From positions 60,404,421 through 60,468,420 of the forward strand of contig CM060978.1 of NCBI GenBank assembly GCA_030765065.1: a stretch of DNA of 64,000 nt, given 5' to 3'. Under the pieces are notes generated by a model. It made no database searches and was not told the origin of the DNA. It saw only the letters and a list, made by a program, of their open reading frames with translations. Source of the DNA: Deroplatys truncata (taxonomy: Eukaryota; Arthropoda; Insecta; Mantodea; Mantidae). Below are positions 46,158 to 57,318 of the stretch, piece by piece; positions within the stretch are counted from its first letter, which is position 1; each line of letters opens with the position of its first letter. The translations under genes and the position numbers were made by a program.

Positions 46158-46715
46158 ATTATGTGTTACATTCACATGACTTTCTCCACTCTAGAACAAA
46201 CTATTTTTACAAACGCTTATTCTCCATATGCTTCATGTTAATCGAGATGTTAATCTTATTGCAAATTTTCTTGTAGATGCAAGCGGAATATGGTAGGCTT
46301 TAAGCGATAGTCAAATCTTTTAAGAGGTGGTTGCTTTGTGGAGCATTCCATTCTCTTTGTATGTCCAGGACATAAAAAAATGAATAACAAATTCCCATTT
46401 GAGAAAAAGTATTGGAAAATTTAAGGGAATAACAAGCAATATCCCGAAAATGGTTCACTCAACAAAAAAAAATGTACATGACATAAATTGTGTACTTTAA
46501 CGCGATCTACATTTTGTGTAGAAAAATTTTATCTATCTCTCTATTTCTGAGTTATGTTGTTCACAGACACACACACACAGACAAGTTTCCAAAAATGCTT
46601 TTTTTGGTTTCAGGGGGTCTCAAAACATATATTTCCGGTGAAATCTCGGTATCGAATTTTTGGTTGGAATACAATACTTCCCCTACTTACTGTAGGTAGC
46701 AGAGAAAGTAAAAAT
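46158..46715 (-). repeat. REP copy, subfamily I, internally deleted
   Basis: It abuts the previous copy at its A run. About 300 bp of body are missing: ctatctct jumps to ctatttctgagttatg at 46535. The end is ggtagcagagaaagtaaaaa. Confidence 0.8.
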
Positions 46716-47231
46716 CAAAAGTAGCTTTAACTACACGGCACTGAATCTAGTGTAGCACGATGCATCGGTTACGGAAGGGTAGAAGGCCAAAAGGCAAAAA
46801 AGTATATGCATTACACGGTTCGCGGACTATAAAACAAGGGATCATGGTGACAAGTGAAATGATTTTTACGCACATCCACATATGTAACGGACAATAAACA
46901 AAAATTCCTGCGGTCAGAGCCATCTTGCGAGCTGGCACAAAAGTGTCTATAGGTACATACCTTCTATTCATTTGTCAACTGGTCGCAAGACAAGAGCATT
47001 ATAAAGTTATTTGCAAACCTTTGTGATGTATGGAATCGAAAGGTTTCCATAGCAACCAAAGGCTGCGAAAATAAGGTCGCCGGATTCAAGTACTGAATGC
47101 ATGTTCAGTTGGGAATTGTGGAGTTAAAGCCATCTACAACACGCGATTCTTTCTTGCATTACCATTTCAGAGGTAACCATATGCATTGAAACAATTCTTT
47201 GATTTCTATTGATTCGGAATAGATTTGCATA
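46716..47231. other. Unassigned interval
   Basis: One minus-strand frame of 74 codons has no recognised motif. An X-box-like gtttccatagcaac lies at 47043-47056. Confidence 0.35.
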
Positions 47232-47465
47232 GCCTTTTTTACTGCTGCTTACCCATAGCAAGTAGAAGAAGGTTCCCACCCAAACTTTGATACGGAGATT
47301 TCACCGGAAATGCACGCTTTGAGACACCCTGAATCCCAAAAAAGAAGTTTTGGGAAAAATGTCTCTGTGTATGTGTGTATATATGTTTATCTGTCCGTGA
47401 ACATAGCTCAAAAATGAAAAGTCAGTTAAATAGCAAATTCGGTAGATATTGGTTCAGTAATTATT
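47232..47465 (+). repeat. REP palindrome-end fragment
   Basis: It starts ttactgctgcttacccatag (decayed) and includes gatacggagatttcaccgg and cctgaatcccaaaaaag. Confidence 0.6.
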
Positions 47466-48417
47466 GACGGGAAGATATAAATAATTAAATAAAGAAATGA
47501 TAATAAGACAGATATATAATTGCAGTAAATAATTTCCATATATTAAATCAATGCGTAATGAAAGAATAAAGGGTTACAACTTTGTCAGTAAATAAGGAAG
47601 CCAGTAGCAAGCAGGTTACGGGTTCAGGAAAAGTAATTAGTTAAAGTGTAGAGCAGCTAAGGTAATTAAGTGTTACGGCGAACTTAAGTCAACAATAAAT
47701 CCATTAGCTTAAGGTTTAGTTAGAATTCAAGATGTTAAGAAATAAAGAAATGCGAAACTGCCTGTAGGCCAGTTCGAAAAAATTGAGAAAGTGAAAGAGT
47801 TCTTAGTATTTGGTACTCAAATAGTAAAAGTTGTGTTTCAGATGCATAAGATTTGGCGACGTATATTGTAGGAACTTTGGTGGGGTAGTTTAAACTACGC
47901 GGGACGAATAAGACTACTAAAAGAGCGTTATTGCTAAAATTAGCAATTTTTCTTTTCTTTCGTGTACAGCCTTAGGGGCTTACGAACTTTTACGGCGATC
48001 GGCAGTTCTCAGCGCGCAAGTCCGCGCTGGGTTACCAGTTACTTAGCGGTAGCCGCGAGGGATTTTTCCGGTAAGTGTTTTAACGACTCACAGTAATTTA
48101 TGCTTCCAATATTTTCTTTTATTGCGAAAACAGATATTTCAGGCCGTAAAATTAATACTGCAGAAGTTAGCAGATATAATAGTTCAATTGTTATAGCTTC
48201 AAATGCTACGATTCAAAATCAGCTTCATTACTTATCTTCACATGGTCGGCTACTTGCTTCAGTAGCTCAAGTATTAGATTACATTAAATTTCTCATTCAA
48301 TTTAAACTGGTCTTAAGCTTTCACGCATACCCTGAGAGAAAGATCTCATAGCCGAGCTCTGTAGCAGCCGGCAGCAAAAGCAACAGCGGATATTGAAGGC
48401 GACGCAAAAGGTGACAT
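47466..48417. other. Unassigned interval
   Basis: AT-rich to 47960, then a GC-richer 100 bp ending in ccggtaagtg at 48068-48077 (a splice-donor-like site). I recognise no coding domain. Confidence 0.35.
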
Positions 48418-49061
48418 GGGCATTCGTCGTCAATATTTAAGCTCAGCGTTTTCCAATGATGCAACACGAAGAATTTCAATAAAATCGCCCACACCAAACT
48501 ACTGCATACTGAAAAAGAATTATCGTTATTTTTAAATATGACTAACAACTTTAAGATACCGTACATAAAATGTAAGATATACAAATAAACTGCATACGCT
48601 ACATTCCCTGTAAATAGACTATGAAATCTTCATGATTCTGAATGAATTCTGCTCAGTTCCAAAACTATAAGAAACAGACAAAAACGCACTAAACAAAAAA
48701 AATACCTTTGAAACACACAATTAATTTCAAACAATCTGCTATCTTCCAGATATTTGTTATTATCCCTTAGAATATTAACGCGTAATTAGCTATTTAAAAA
48801 TGCTGTCGCTGTTCAGTTGTTTCACACGATATCATTAAAGGAATATTGGATTTCAAAGCAAGTATATAGCGGCCACGATTTAAAATTTGAGTGTCGTTAA
48901 TCCCTTCGTACCTATAACGAAATGTCTAATGAAACTGTTTATGCAAACGTTTTTCTTAATCAACTTGGAAGGAGAGAAGTTCTATTCTTCTATGTTTTTG
49001 CAAGAATAGATCGTAGATGCTACATTGTAGAGAAGCTCATGTGAGAGTGGCACATCAGATG
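48418..49061 (+). repeat. REP copy, subfamily II, lacking the palindrome end, diverged
   Basis: It begins at gtcaatatttaagctcagcg and ends agctcatgtgagagtggcac. It is among the more diverged copies. Confidence 0.65.
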
Positions 49062-49062
49062 A

Positions 49063-49242
49063 TTTACTTTCTCTGCTGCCTACATTTAGTAAGTAGAGGA
49101 AGTATTATATTCCACCCAAAAATTGGATACCGTGGTTACACCGGAAATACATATTTTGATGAAATTTGGATATCGAATTTTTAGCTGGAATACAATATTC
49201 ACTCTACTTAACACATGTAAGTAGTAGCAGAGAAATTAAAAT
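49063..49242. repeat. REP foldback: two palindrome ends in inverted orientation
   Basis: 49063-49160 is a plus palindrome end (ttactttctctgctgcctac...). It runs straight into 49160-49242, a minus palindrome end (...gtagtagcagagaaattaaa). Everything between the two ends of a normal copy is missing. Confidence 0.7.
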
Positions 49243-49253
49243 TAGAAAAAAAA

Positions 49254-50133
49254 ATCTGATGTGTTACACTCACATGACTTTCTCTACTCTTGTACAACCT
49301 AATTTTACAAACGCCTATTCTCCATATGCTTCATGTTAATCGAGATATCGAGATGTCAATCTTATTGGTAATTTTCTTGTAGATGCAAGGGGAATATGGT
49401 AGCTTTTAAGCGATAGTCAAATATTTTAACGCTGGTTGCTATGTGGCGCATTCCATTCTCTTTGCATGTCCAGGACATAAAAAAAATGAATAACGCATTT
49501 GAGAAAAAGTATAAGTATTGGAAAATTTAAGGAAATAACAAGCAATATCTCGAAAACGGTTCACTCAACAAAAGAAATGTATATGACATAAGTTGTGTAT
49601 TTTAACGCGATCTACATTTTTTGTGTAGTAAAATTTTGTCTATCTCTTATGGTTTACCAGTTATGCAAAAGTCGTTCACAATGAAGAATACTTTTGGAGA
49701 CATTCCCAGAAAATTCGAGATATACATTTCATTTCTCATGACACTACCCTAAACATATGATATTTTCATCAAAATCGTTAGAGCCATTTTTGAGAAAATT
49801 AAAATTTTCGAAAAATCTTCCATGTAAAGGGTAGTCTGTGGTGGGGGGATTTTCTTGAAAACCTTCGTGTCGCATCTCTGGAAGATACTGAGCCTAAATA
49901 CCAAGTTTGGTGCTTATCCGATTGTTCGTTTTTGAGTTATGCTGTTCACAGACACACACACAGACACACACACAGACACACACACAGACACACACACGGA
50001 CATGTTTCCAAAAATGCTTTTTTTGGATTCAGGAGGTCTCAAAACGTGTATTTCCGGTGAAATCTCGGTATCGAATTTTTGGGTGGAATGCAATACTTCC
50101 CCTACTTACTATACGTAGTAGAGAAAGTAAAAA
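49254..50133 (-). repeat. REP copy, subfamily I, full length
   Basis: It starts aatctgatgtgttacactca and ends tatacgtagtagagaaagt plus aaaaat. The core is a 10-bp-type repeat, cacacacaga, several times (49949-49998), rather than a pure dinucleotide. Confidence 0.85.
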
Positions 50134-50150
50134 TGTTAGAAAACTTACGA

Positions 50151-51344
50151 GACGTGTTTTTAAAGTAAGTACCCATAATTTTTACCTTCTCTACTACGTA
50201 TTGTAAGCAGGGGAAGTATTGAATTCCACCCAAAAATTCGATACCGAGATATCACCAGAAATATATGTTTTGAGACCCCCTGAATCCAAAAAAAACATTT
50301 TTAGAAACCTGTCCGTGTTGTGTCTGTGTGCATTGAACAGCATAACTCAGAAACGAACACTCGGATAAACACCAAACTTGGTATTTAGGTTCAGTATCTT
50401 CAAGAGATACGACACGAAGGTTTTCAAGAAAATCCCCCCACCCCAGATTGCCCCTTACATGGAACATTTTTCGAAAATTTCAATTTTCTCAAAATTGGCT
50501 GTAACGATGTTGATTAAAATACATATATTTAAGATGCTTTCATGACAAATAAAATGTATATCTTGAATTTTCTGGGAATGCCTGCAAATTATTCTTCATT
50601 GTGAACGAATTTTGCATAACTGTTAAACCTTAAGAGATAGACAAAATTTTACTACACAAAAATGTAGATCGCGTTAAAATACACAGTTTGTGTTATATAC
50701 ATTTTTGGTTGAGTGAACCATTTTCGAGATGCTTGTTTTTCCCTTAAATTTTCGAATACTTATACGTTTTCTCACATGGGAATTCGTTATTTTTTCTTTT
50801 TTTTTTTTTTTGTCCTGGTAATGCAAAGAGAATGGAATACTCGACGTAGCAACCAACCCTTAAAATATTTGAATATCGCTTAAAGCCTATCAATTCCCCT
50901 TGCATCTACAAGAAAATTAGTAATAAGATTAACATCTCGATATCTCGATTAACATGAAGCATATGGAGAAGCGTTTGTAAAAATAACTTGTGCAAGAGTG
51001 GAGGAAGTCATGTGAGTGTAACACATCAGTTTTTTTCAAAAAAAAATAACTGAACATTATTTTCTAAACGCTTTATTATCAGTCATTACCTTACATTACT
51101 TCTCCATATAGTCACCGTGGTTATTCAGACGCATGTCGTAACACGAAACCAGCTTTTGTATGCCTTCGACAAAGAATGATGCCGCCTTGATGAAAGCCAA
51201 GCCTGCACTTCTTGTTTCACAACATCATCGTCGGTGAAATGTTTTCCACCAAGGAACTTCTTCAGATGAAGAATCAGATGAATATCGCATGGTGCCAAAT
51301 CCGGACTGTAGGGAGGCTGGTCGAATTGTTTTCAACCAAATAAT
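50151..51344 (-). mobile_element. mariner remnant split by a REP copy
   Basis: The left end 50151-50182 is the mariner terminal repeat (gtgtttttaaagtaagtac). The right part 51031-51344 encodes, on the minus strand, the C-terminal third of the transposase (PPYSPDLAP, then HLILHLKKFL, and GDYMEK at the end). The missing N-terminal part lies beyond 51344, where LINE sequence begins. The joint between the two parts matches the 3' end of the mariner at 12165-12215. Confidence 0.8.
50183..51030 (+). repeat. REP copy, subfamily I, inserted in mariner
   Basis: The first bases are accttctctactacgtattg and the last are gtgagtgtaacacatcag. The flanks on both sides are runs of T belonging to the mariner, so both element ends are fixed here to within the T tract. 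No target duplication beyond T can be seen. Confidence 0.85.
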
Positions 51345-51351
51345 GCGATCA

Positions 51352-51835
51352 GATAATTATCTCGGTTACAAAATATCAAAAAAGGAGAGGTATATGTCCA
51401 AAATATAATAGAGCGACTTAATCAGATATGTGGCACAAAAAGAGAACACTTAAAAACAAAACAAGCAAAAACACAATTATTAAATTTTATAAAGTAATGG
51501 CTACAGCCATACGTTTATATGGCAGTGAAAGCTGAACTTAAAGAAAAGATATATAAGCAGAGTTCAAGCAACCGATTTCTGAGATGAGTAATTGCAATGA
51601 GAAAGGAAAATAGAATAAAAAATGAAACAATAAGAAAGGAATTGTGCATGTACAATATATATGAAAGAACTGTCAGTTTTTGAAATAAATAGCTAGAACA
51701 CGTACAACCTACGCCAAAAGGAAGATACCCAGCTTTGAGGTATAAACCGGGTGATTGCAGAAAGGTAGCAAGATCTACCAAGAGATGGGCGGACCAGTTT
51801 TGGAGATGCAACAGGCTAATAACTCTAAGTGCATG
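51352..51835 (+). pseudogene. LINE reverse-transcriptase C-terminal fragment
   Basis: The conceptual translation, with several frame changes and stops, includes YLGYKISKKGE, then an RLYGSES segment, then LEHVQPTPKGRYP, and finally RWADQFWR. That is the order found after the thumb of LINE reverse transcriptases, where a GHV-type and a GRP..RW-type segment close the protein. No catalytic motif is retained. Confidence 0.65.
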
Positions 51836-51839
51836 CAGC

Positions 51840-53240
51840 GGAAGAAGAAGACAGTAGTCTTCCTACAACCCATTCATAATTTTATTTCCCTATTCCCTGC
51901 ATCTTCATCTATTGGTCCTTTAAAGGCCATGCTTCTTCGGAACCCATCCATCCAGTGTTCTCTTGGTCTTCCCCATCTTCTGTTTCCACAAGCTTCCTAT
52001 TCTAGCGCCATTCTTACTGTCTCTGCTATTTATAGTAAGTATGGAAAGTACTGCATTCCATCCAAAAATTCGATACCGAGATTTCACGGAAATACATGCT
52101 TTGAGGTCCCCTTCATCCTAACTTCATCATCATAGCTCTAAAACGAAAAGTCGGATAAATACCAAACTTGGTATTTAGATTCAGAAACCTTCTAAGATGC
52201 GACACAAATATTTTTAAGAAAATCCCTCCAAAGCAGACTACTCTTTACATGGAACATTTTCCATAATTTTGATTTTCTCAAAAATGGCTCTACCGATTTT
52301 GATTAAAATACCATATGTTTAAGATATTTTCTTGACAAATAAAACATATATCTTGAATTTTCTGGGAATGTCCCCAAAAGTCCTCTTCATTATGAATGGC
52401 TGGTAAACCGCAAAGAGGTAGATAAAATGTTTCTACACAAACAACGTAGATCTCGTTAAAACACACAATTTATGTCATATACATTTTTGTAAAGTGAACC
52501 ATTTTCGAGATATTCCTTATTTTTCTCAATTTTCCAATATTTATACTTTTCCTCAAATGTGAATTCGTTATTTTTGTTTAATTTTTTTTTGTCCTGGACA
52601 TGTAAAGCGAATGGAATGCTCCACATAGCAACCAGCTCTTAAAAGATTTGACTATCGCTTAAATACTACCATATTCCCCTTGTACCTACAGAAAATTAGC
52701 AGTAACATTAAGATCTCGATTAACATGAGCATATTGAGGATAAGCGTTTGTAAAAATAGTTTGTACAAGAATAGAGAAAGTAATGTGAGTGTAACACAGC
52801 AGATTTTTACTGTTCTATCGTTTCCCATTATTTTCACATGGCCCTTCCATTTTAATCTTCTCTCTTTTGTTACTGCCAATACATTTTGTTACATCCATTA
52901 TTTCACGAATTTTATCCCTTCTTGGGATTCAAAGAGCCCTCCATCAAAAATACATCTCTGTTAATAATTTGCTTTCTTCATGCCATTTCATTGTCCTCTT
53001 CTGCTCCATAGAGTAATATACTTTGTACTATAGGATTATAAATGAGCTTTTCGGTTTTATTTAAATGATTTCTGCTCCGTAATATCACCTCAACATTCAG
53101 TTGTTTTTCATCATTCACTTATTCTTTTTTCTATTTCTTTTTTATTATTTTTCTATTTACTTGTTCCAGCTGCTTCTATTATTGAATCCAAATATTCAAA
53201 TTCATTGATTATTCTAATTTCCTGAGGAAATTATTTAGAA
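51840..53240 (-). pseudogene. LINE reverse-transcriptase C-terminal fragment, split by a REP copy
   Basis: On the minus strand, 53240-52815 encodes FEYLDSIIEAAGT, then IYNPIVQSILLYGAEE, and then RRLKWKGHVKIMGNDRTVK. After the REP copy, 52013-51840 continues with ARIGSLWKQKMGKTKRTLDGW. Together they give the usual end of a LINE reverse transcriptase. Frame changes occur in between. An apparent 75-codon frame across 52652-52879 is a chimera of LINE and REP. Confidence 0.7.
52014..52804 (+). repeat. REP copy, subfamily I, inserted in a LINE tail
   Basis: It runs from ttactgtctctgctatttat to taatgtgagtgtaacacagc, followed by a T run. The central AC part is deleted (cctaacttcatcatcatagc near 52115). 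Confidence 0.8.
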
Positions 53241-53524
53241 TAAATACTCTAAGAAACCCACAAAATATTTGTCACTTTCGAGTGTCTAACCTCTTGTAAA
53301 TTATATTTTATTATACAAGGTCTTCCATAAGTAAGGAATAATGAAAATAAAATTAAAACTAATGTTTTTTGAAAAGTGTTCGGATAATTCAAATTTAACA
53401 CTTTTAAAGGAAATGTCATAATATAAATAAGCAAACAAAATTTTCAGCCATTATTGTACAGGATGTGACGTGATCAAAAGTATTTTAAACGTCTTCTTTT
53501 TTTTCATTTATTTCTGAAACGTAG

Positions 53525-54172
53525 TATTCTTATTTAATGTCATAAACAATTTCATTTGTCTCATACAAAAGAGAAAAATCTCTCTCCGCTTCATTACTTT
53601 TTATGGGGATATGTAATGGAGAGTCTTTGTTACGAGGCCTACTTATATGGAAGAGTTAAAAATGAGGATCAAGAAAGAATGCAGAGATATATCACCTTAT
53701 CTTCTTATCTTCCTGAATGAAGGGGACTCGCTACGACCCAGAGGGGATATTGTATTTACGACCCACGGGGGGGGGGGCGTCCCCGGAGAAAGGATGAGCG
53801 ACCGGATCCAGGAGCGACGGCACTGCAATCATAGGGTTCTTAAGTTTCCAGAAACAGACACTTCAGCAGACGGACAATCAGACCGGAGCCCGGCCCACGT
53901 AGAGGGGTCCAACGCCCCTCAAGGGGGTTCGAATACTCCGGTAACTGGCCCAGCAACGATTGAAAATATTCATAAATAATTTGCGCTTCGACTTAGCCGC
54001 TGTCAGATTGTAAAGGGAAGCGTTTTGAATAACGCATTATGTAATTAGAATTTCATTTGTTACAGCACTTTGTTAATTGTGGAGAAAATTGTTGCGCAAG
54101 TAGACTGTCCACTGTCCATGTAGCAACCAAACATTTTGTATGATATAAAAGGAATTGTTCAAGCTAGTAAAT
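53525..54172 (-). mobile_element. Longer relative of the 10218-10592 MITE
   Basis: The right end, inverted, matches 10225-10400: caattccttttatatcatac, then tttggttgctac, then taacaaatgaaattctaatt. The left end, inverted, matches 10450-10590 (agtaggcc, then caaagactc, then gagagagat, then caaatgaaattg). The middle 53650-53985 is absent from the short copy. The outer ends are incomplete, so its own terminal repeats cannot be fully measured. Confidence 0.65.
53647..53979 (+). CDS. 110-codon open frame inside the MITE relative, unrecognised
   Basis: The product starts MEELKMRIKKECRD and ends GPATIENIHK. It is hydrophilic, rich in G, R, D, S and P, with no signal peptide, membrane segment or recognised fold. 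A run of ten G at 53767-53776 makes the frame sensitive to indels. It is much more GC-rich than its flanks. It could be a fragment of an element-encoded protein or a chance frame in GC-rich DNA. No function is proposed. Confidence 0.25.
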   Translation: MEELKMRIKKECRDISPYLLIFLNEGDSLRPRGDIVFTTHGGGGVPGERMSDRIQERRHCNHRVLKFPETDTSADGQSDRSPAHVEGSNAPQGGSNTPVTGPATIENIHK

Positions 54173-54180
54173 AAAGTAAA

Positions 54181-55045
54181 AAATCTGATGTGTTACACTC
54201 ACGTGGTTTTCTCTACTCTTGTACAAACTATTTTTACAAACGCTTATTTTCCATCTACTTCATGTTAATCGAGATAAACATTTGTAGACTCTATCTTATT
54301 GCAAATTTTCTTGTACGTGTAAGAGGAATATATATTTACAGGTGCAATATAGAAATACAGTAGCCTTTAAGCATAGACATATCTCTTATTAGCTGGTTGC
54401 TAGGTGCAGCACCATTATCTTTGCCACAGATTAATGCTCTTTGCATATCCAAGACAAAAAAATGAATAACGAATTCCAATTTGAGAAAATAAGTATTGAA
54501 AAATTTAAGGGAATAACAATCAATATCTCGAAAATGGTTCACTCAACAAAAACAATATATGACATAAATTGTTATTTTAACGCGATCTACATTTTTGTAT
54601 AGCAAACCTTTGTCTATCTCTTATGGTTTACCAGTTATGCAAAAGTCTTTCACAATGAAGAATAATTTTGGAGACATTCCCAGTAAATTCGAGATATGCA
54701 TTTCATTTGTCATGAAAATATCTTAAACATATGATATTTTAATCAAAATCGTAGAGCTATTTTTGATAAAATTAAAAGTTTCGAAAAATTTTCCATGTAA
54801 TGGGTAATCTGGGGTGAGGGAATTTTCTTGAAAACCTTCGTGTCGCGTCTCTGGAAGATACTGAACCTAAATACCAACTTTGGTGTTTATCTGACTGTTC
54901 GTTTCTGAGTTATGCTGTTCACAGTCACACAGACACAACACGGACATGTTTTCAAAACTATTTTTTTTTTGGAATCAGGGGTCTCAAAACATATATTTCT
55001 GGTGAAATCTCAGTATCGAATTTATGGGTGGAATTGCATATCAAA
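54181..55045 (-). repeat. REP copy, subfamily III
   Basis: It starts aaatctgatgtgttacactc and includes the rearranged segment (54340-54450). It is cut at tatgggtggaattgcat before the palindrome. Confidence 0.8.
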
Positions 55046-56062
55046 TTGTTGTCGATGGGTTGTTTTTTTGGGGGGGGGAGTTTCTTTCAAAATATTAAGT
55101 TTTACATATCCGAGCATTCTTAAAAATCAATTTTAGCCTTATTTGCATTACTCCTTACTTATGAAAGACCCTATATAGCAGAGAGGAAACAGAAATGAGA
55201 AGTCCAAGCAATCTGCAAAGGAAAATATTTTGAAACCACGTGTAAGCTGTCATTTTGCACGTCTTTGGAAATGGACATGGACGAGGAGGGTGTGGAATAT
55301 GAGGGAAGGACACAACGCGATATTACTACAAGGGTTGTAAGAGGGATGTGGACGGTGTAATGGGAAAAAAGCGGCCGGGGGAGAAATAACACCAAGGGTG
55401 TATGAAATTCATTCACTTTTAGGGTTCTTCCTGAAATAATATTTTTCTTGGGGCGTGAAAATATTACGTCATGATGATAAAAAGCCACAGGGACGCTGCA
55501 GAAGTGGCAGTTTTCTGTGGACTCTTTGCAGATTAATCTCCGTGTGTTGGTACTACATGTTGACCAAATCATTCTGCCTGAATTCTGGTGTGCCACTCTT
55601 TGTTGGGAAGAACTGATTCTCGTATAGCATCCTAACGAAATTTTCATATTTGTAGTGACGTTTCTAATTCAGACCTAAATGCATCAAGTATTTTCGATGG
55701 TAATGAGCGTAGCTTGCTATCCAAATTTCAAGGGGAGGCTACATATTGAAACGCAGTAAAAAATACGTTAGGTGAGTTTCAGTCATATATCAGGAATATA
55801 AACCTTAATTTTTTAAAAGATGAGAAAGAAGGTTTGTGTTGAAGGAGTTGTATTATATTTCAACTGTTGGGGAGCCGAACTTGAAGTAGTTGAAACCGCA
55901 CGTATGGTACCCGGTAGCCTTCGTCCAAAAATTTAAAAATATAAACTTTGTAATTTGACTGTTTCTTTAAGTATTAAATATTTATATTTGCCTCGGCTGA
56001 GTCAATATTAATTTTAGAGACATGGATGTCTTGGCAGGGTTGTGGTGCGACTAAGAATATAG
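55046..56062. other. Unassigned interval
   Basis: A 158-codon minus-strand frame (55171-55647) has no motif I recognise. It has no conserved neighbour, so I do not call it a gene. A run of nine G is at 55071-55079. Confidence 0.3.
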
Positions 56063-56646
56063 CTGTGAAATTCTTTTATGAATTGCTTGCACTTTTAACA
56101 CTTAAATAATTTTTCGTTTCACAGGAAAACATATTATACTTCTCGAGGACGTGTGTCGCGTCCGGTTAGGAACACTGTTTTCAGGCAAATGAATTGATTT
56201 CAACCGCCTAAACTTGTAAATTTCTGTATTTCAAGTCTCTGATTGGCTATTCATAATCCAATAGAATATCTTCATTTAACTAAAGCTTTTTCTGGTTGTT
56301 GATTGGTATTTTATAAACTGTTGCAAAATTTACATTATTGTTACTCCAATAATGACTAGTAGCATTATTAAACTTTCTTACTCATTATTGCCTCAAAGTT
56401 ACCTCATTGTTAGCTCGTTGTTAGCAACTTTTAACCTATTATTCTCACAGATCCTACATTATTAAATTACGTAATACATTCATATAACATTATTGAACAT
56501 GTATACAATAATATAAGCATATGCAATGACTGTTACATACATTTTACAAATTATGACATACACATATTTCTTCATGCGAGCTGTTATGGAATTTACATAC
56601 TATATAATTAAACTGAAATTATTTAAGTGTTAAAAATACTACCTCA
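56063..56646 (-). repeat. LTR-like repeat, copy 1 (inverted relative to copy 2)
   Basis: It is similar along its length to the inverse of 59997-60618. On the minus strand it starts TGAGGTAGTATTTTTAAC and has cctattattctcac inverted. It also carries a ttggctatt / aatagccaat motif, the segment gacgtgtgtcgcgtcc, and ends near cacagct. There is no coding capacity. The ends TG...CA, CCAAT-like and TATA-like motifs suggest an LTR. Confidence 0.55.
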
Positions 56647-56869
56647 AAGATTAATAAAAATATTAACAATTGTCTATTTTATATATTTAATTATTTATTT
56701 ATTTATTTATGCTAAGCTATATACAGGTGAATATATCCGGTGTTCAGCCCTGGCTCAACAATTATCCAACAAAGACGTACAACCATTATCAAACTGATTT
56801 ATTTCTTAATTTCTGTCAATTAATACCCTTATGAGGTTTTATGACTTTCTCCTTTACTTTCACTGCACT

Positions 56870-57318
56870 TACCTAAAGTACGTAATACAAAGTATAGTAT
56901 TCCACGCAAAAATAAAAATTCAATGTCGAAATTTTACCAGAAACACGTGTTTTAATGGCTCTAAATAAAAAGAGGCATTTTTATAAAAGAACCGTGTGTA
57001 TCTGTGAACAGATTAACCCAAACATGAAAACTCTTTTACACACTAAAAGTAGCATTTAAGTTCGTTATCTTTCAATAATGCAATACAAAGATCTTCAAGA
57101 AAATCTCACTACCCCACACTACCATTTACAGGGAAACTCAATATTTTGATTTTCTCAAAGATGGCTCCAACGATTTTTATTAAAATACCATTCGTTTCAG
57201 ATATTTTCATGACAAATAAAATATATATCTTAAGTTTCCTAGAAATAGCCTCTGAATTGCTCTGAATGACTATTGCATAACTGGTAAACCGTAAGAGATG
57301 GACAAAATCTTGAACAAA
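56870..57318 (+). repeat. REP copy, palindrome-end half, diverged
   Basis: It includes tagtattccacgcaaaaat, then gtgtgtatctgtgaacag, and the body up to taaaccgtaagagatgg. Confidence 0.65.

Noticed and set aside
47780-47850. Possible LINE reverse-transcriptase scrap (IEKVKEF segment)
   Set aside because: Only a dozen residues resemble the family and nothing flanking supports it.
55171-55647. 158-codon minus-strand gene
   Set aside because: No recognisable domain or supporting neighbour; could be a chance frame, so left as an unassigned interval.
56629-56646. Resemblance to the let-7 microRNA start (TGAGGTAGTA) on the minus strand
   Set aside because: Only the first ten bases agree, no hairpin precursor is visible, and the same bases are the TG start of an LTR-like repeat.
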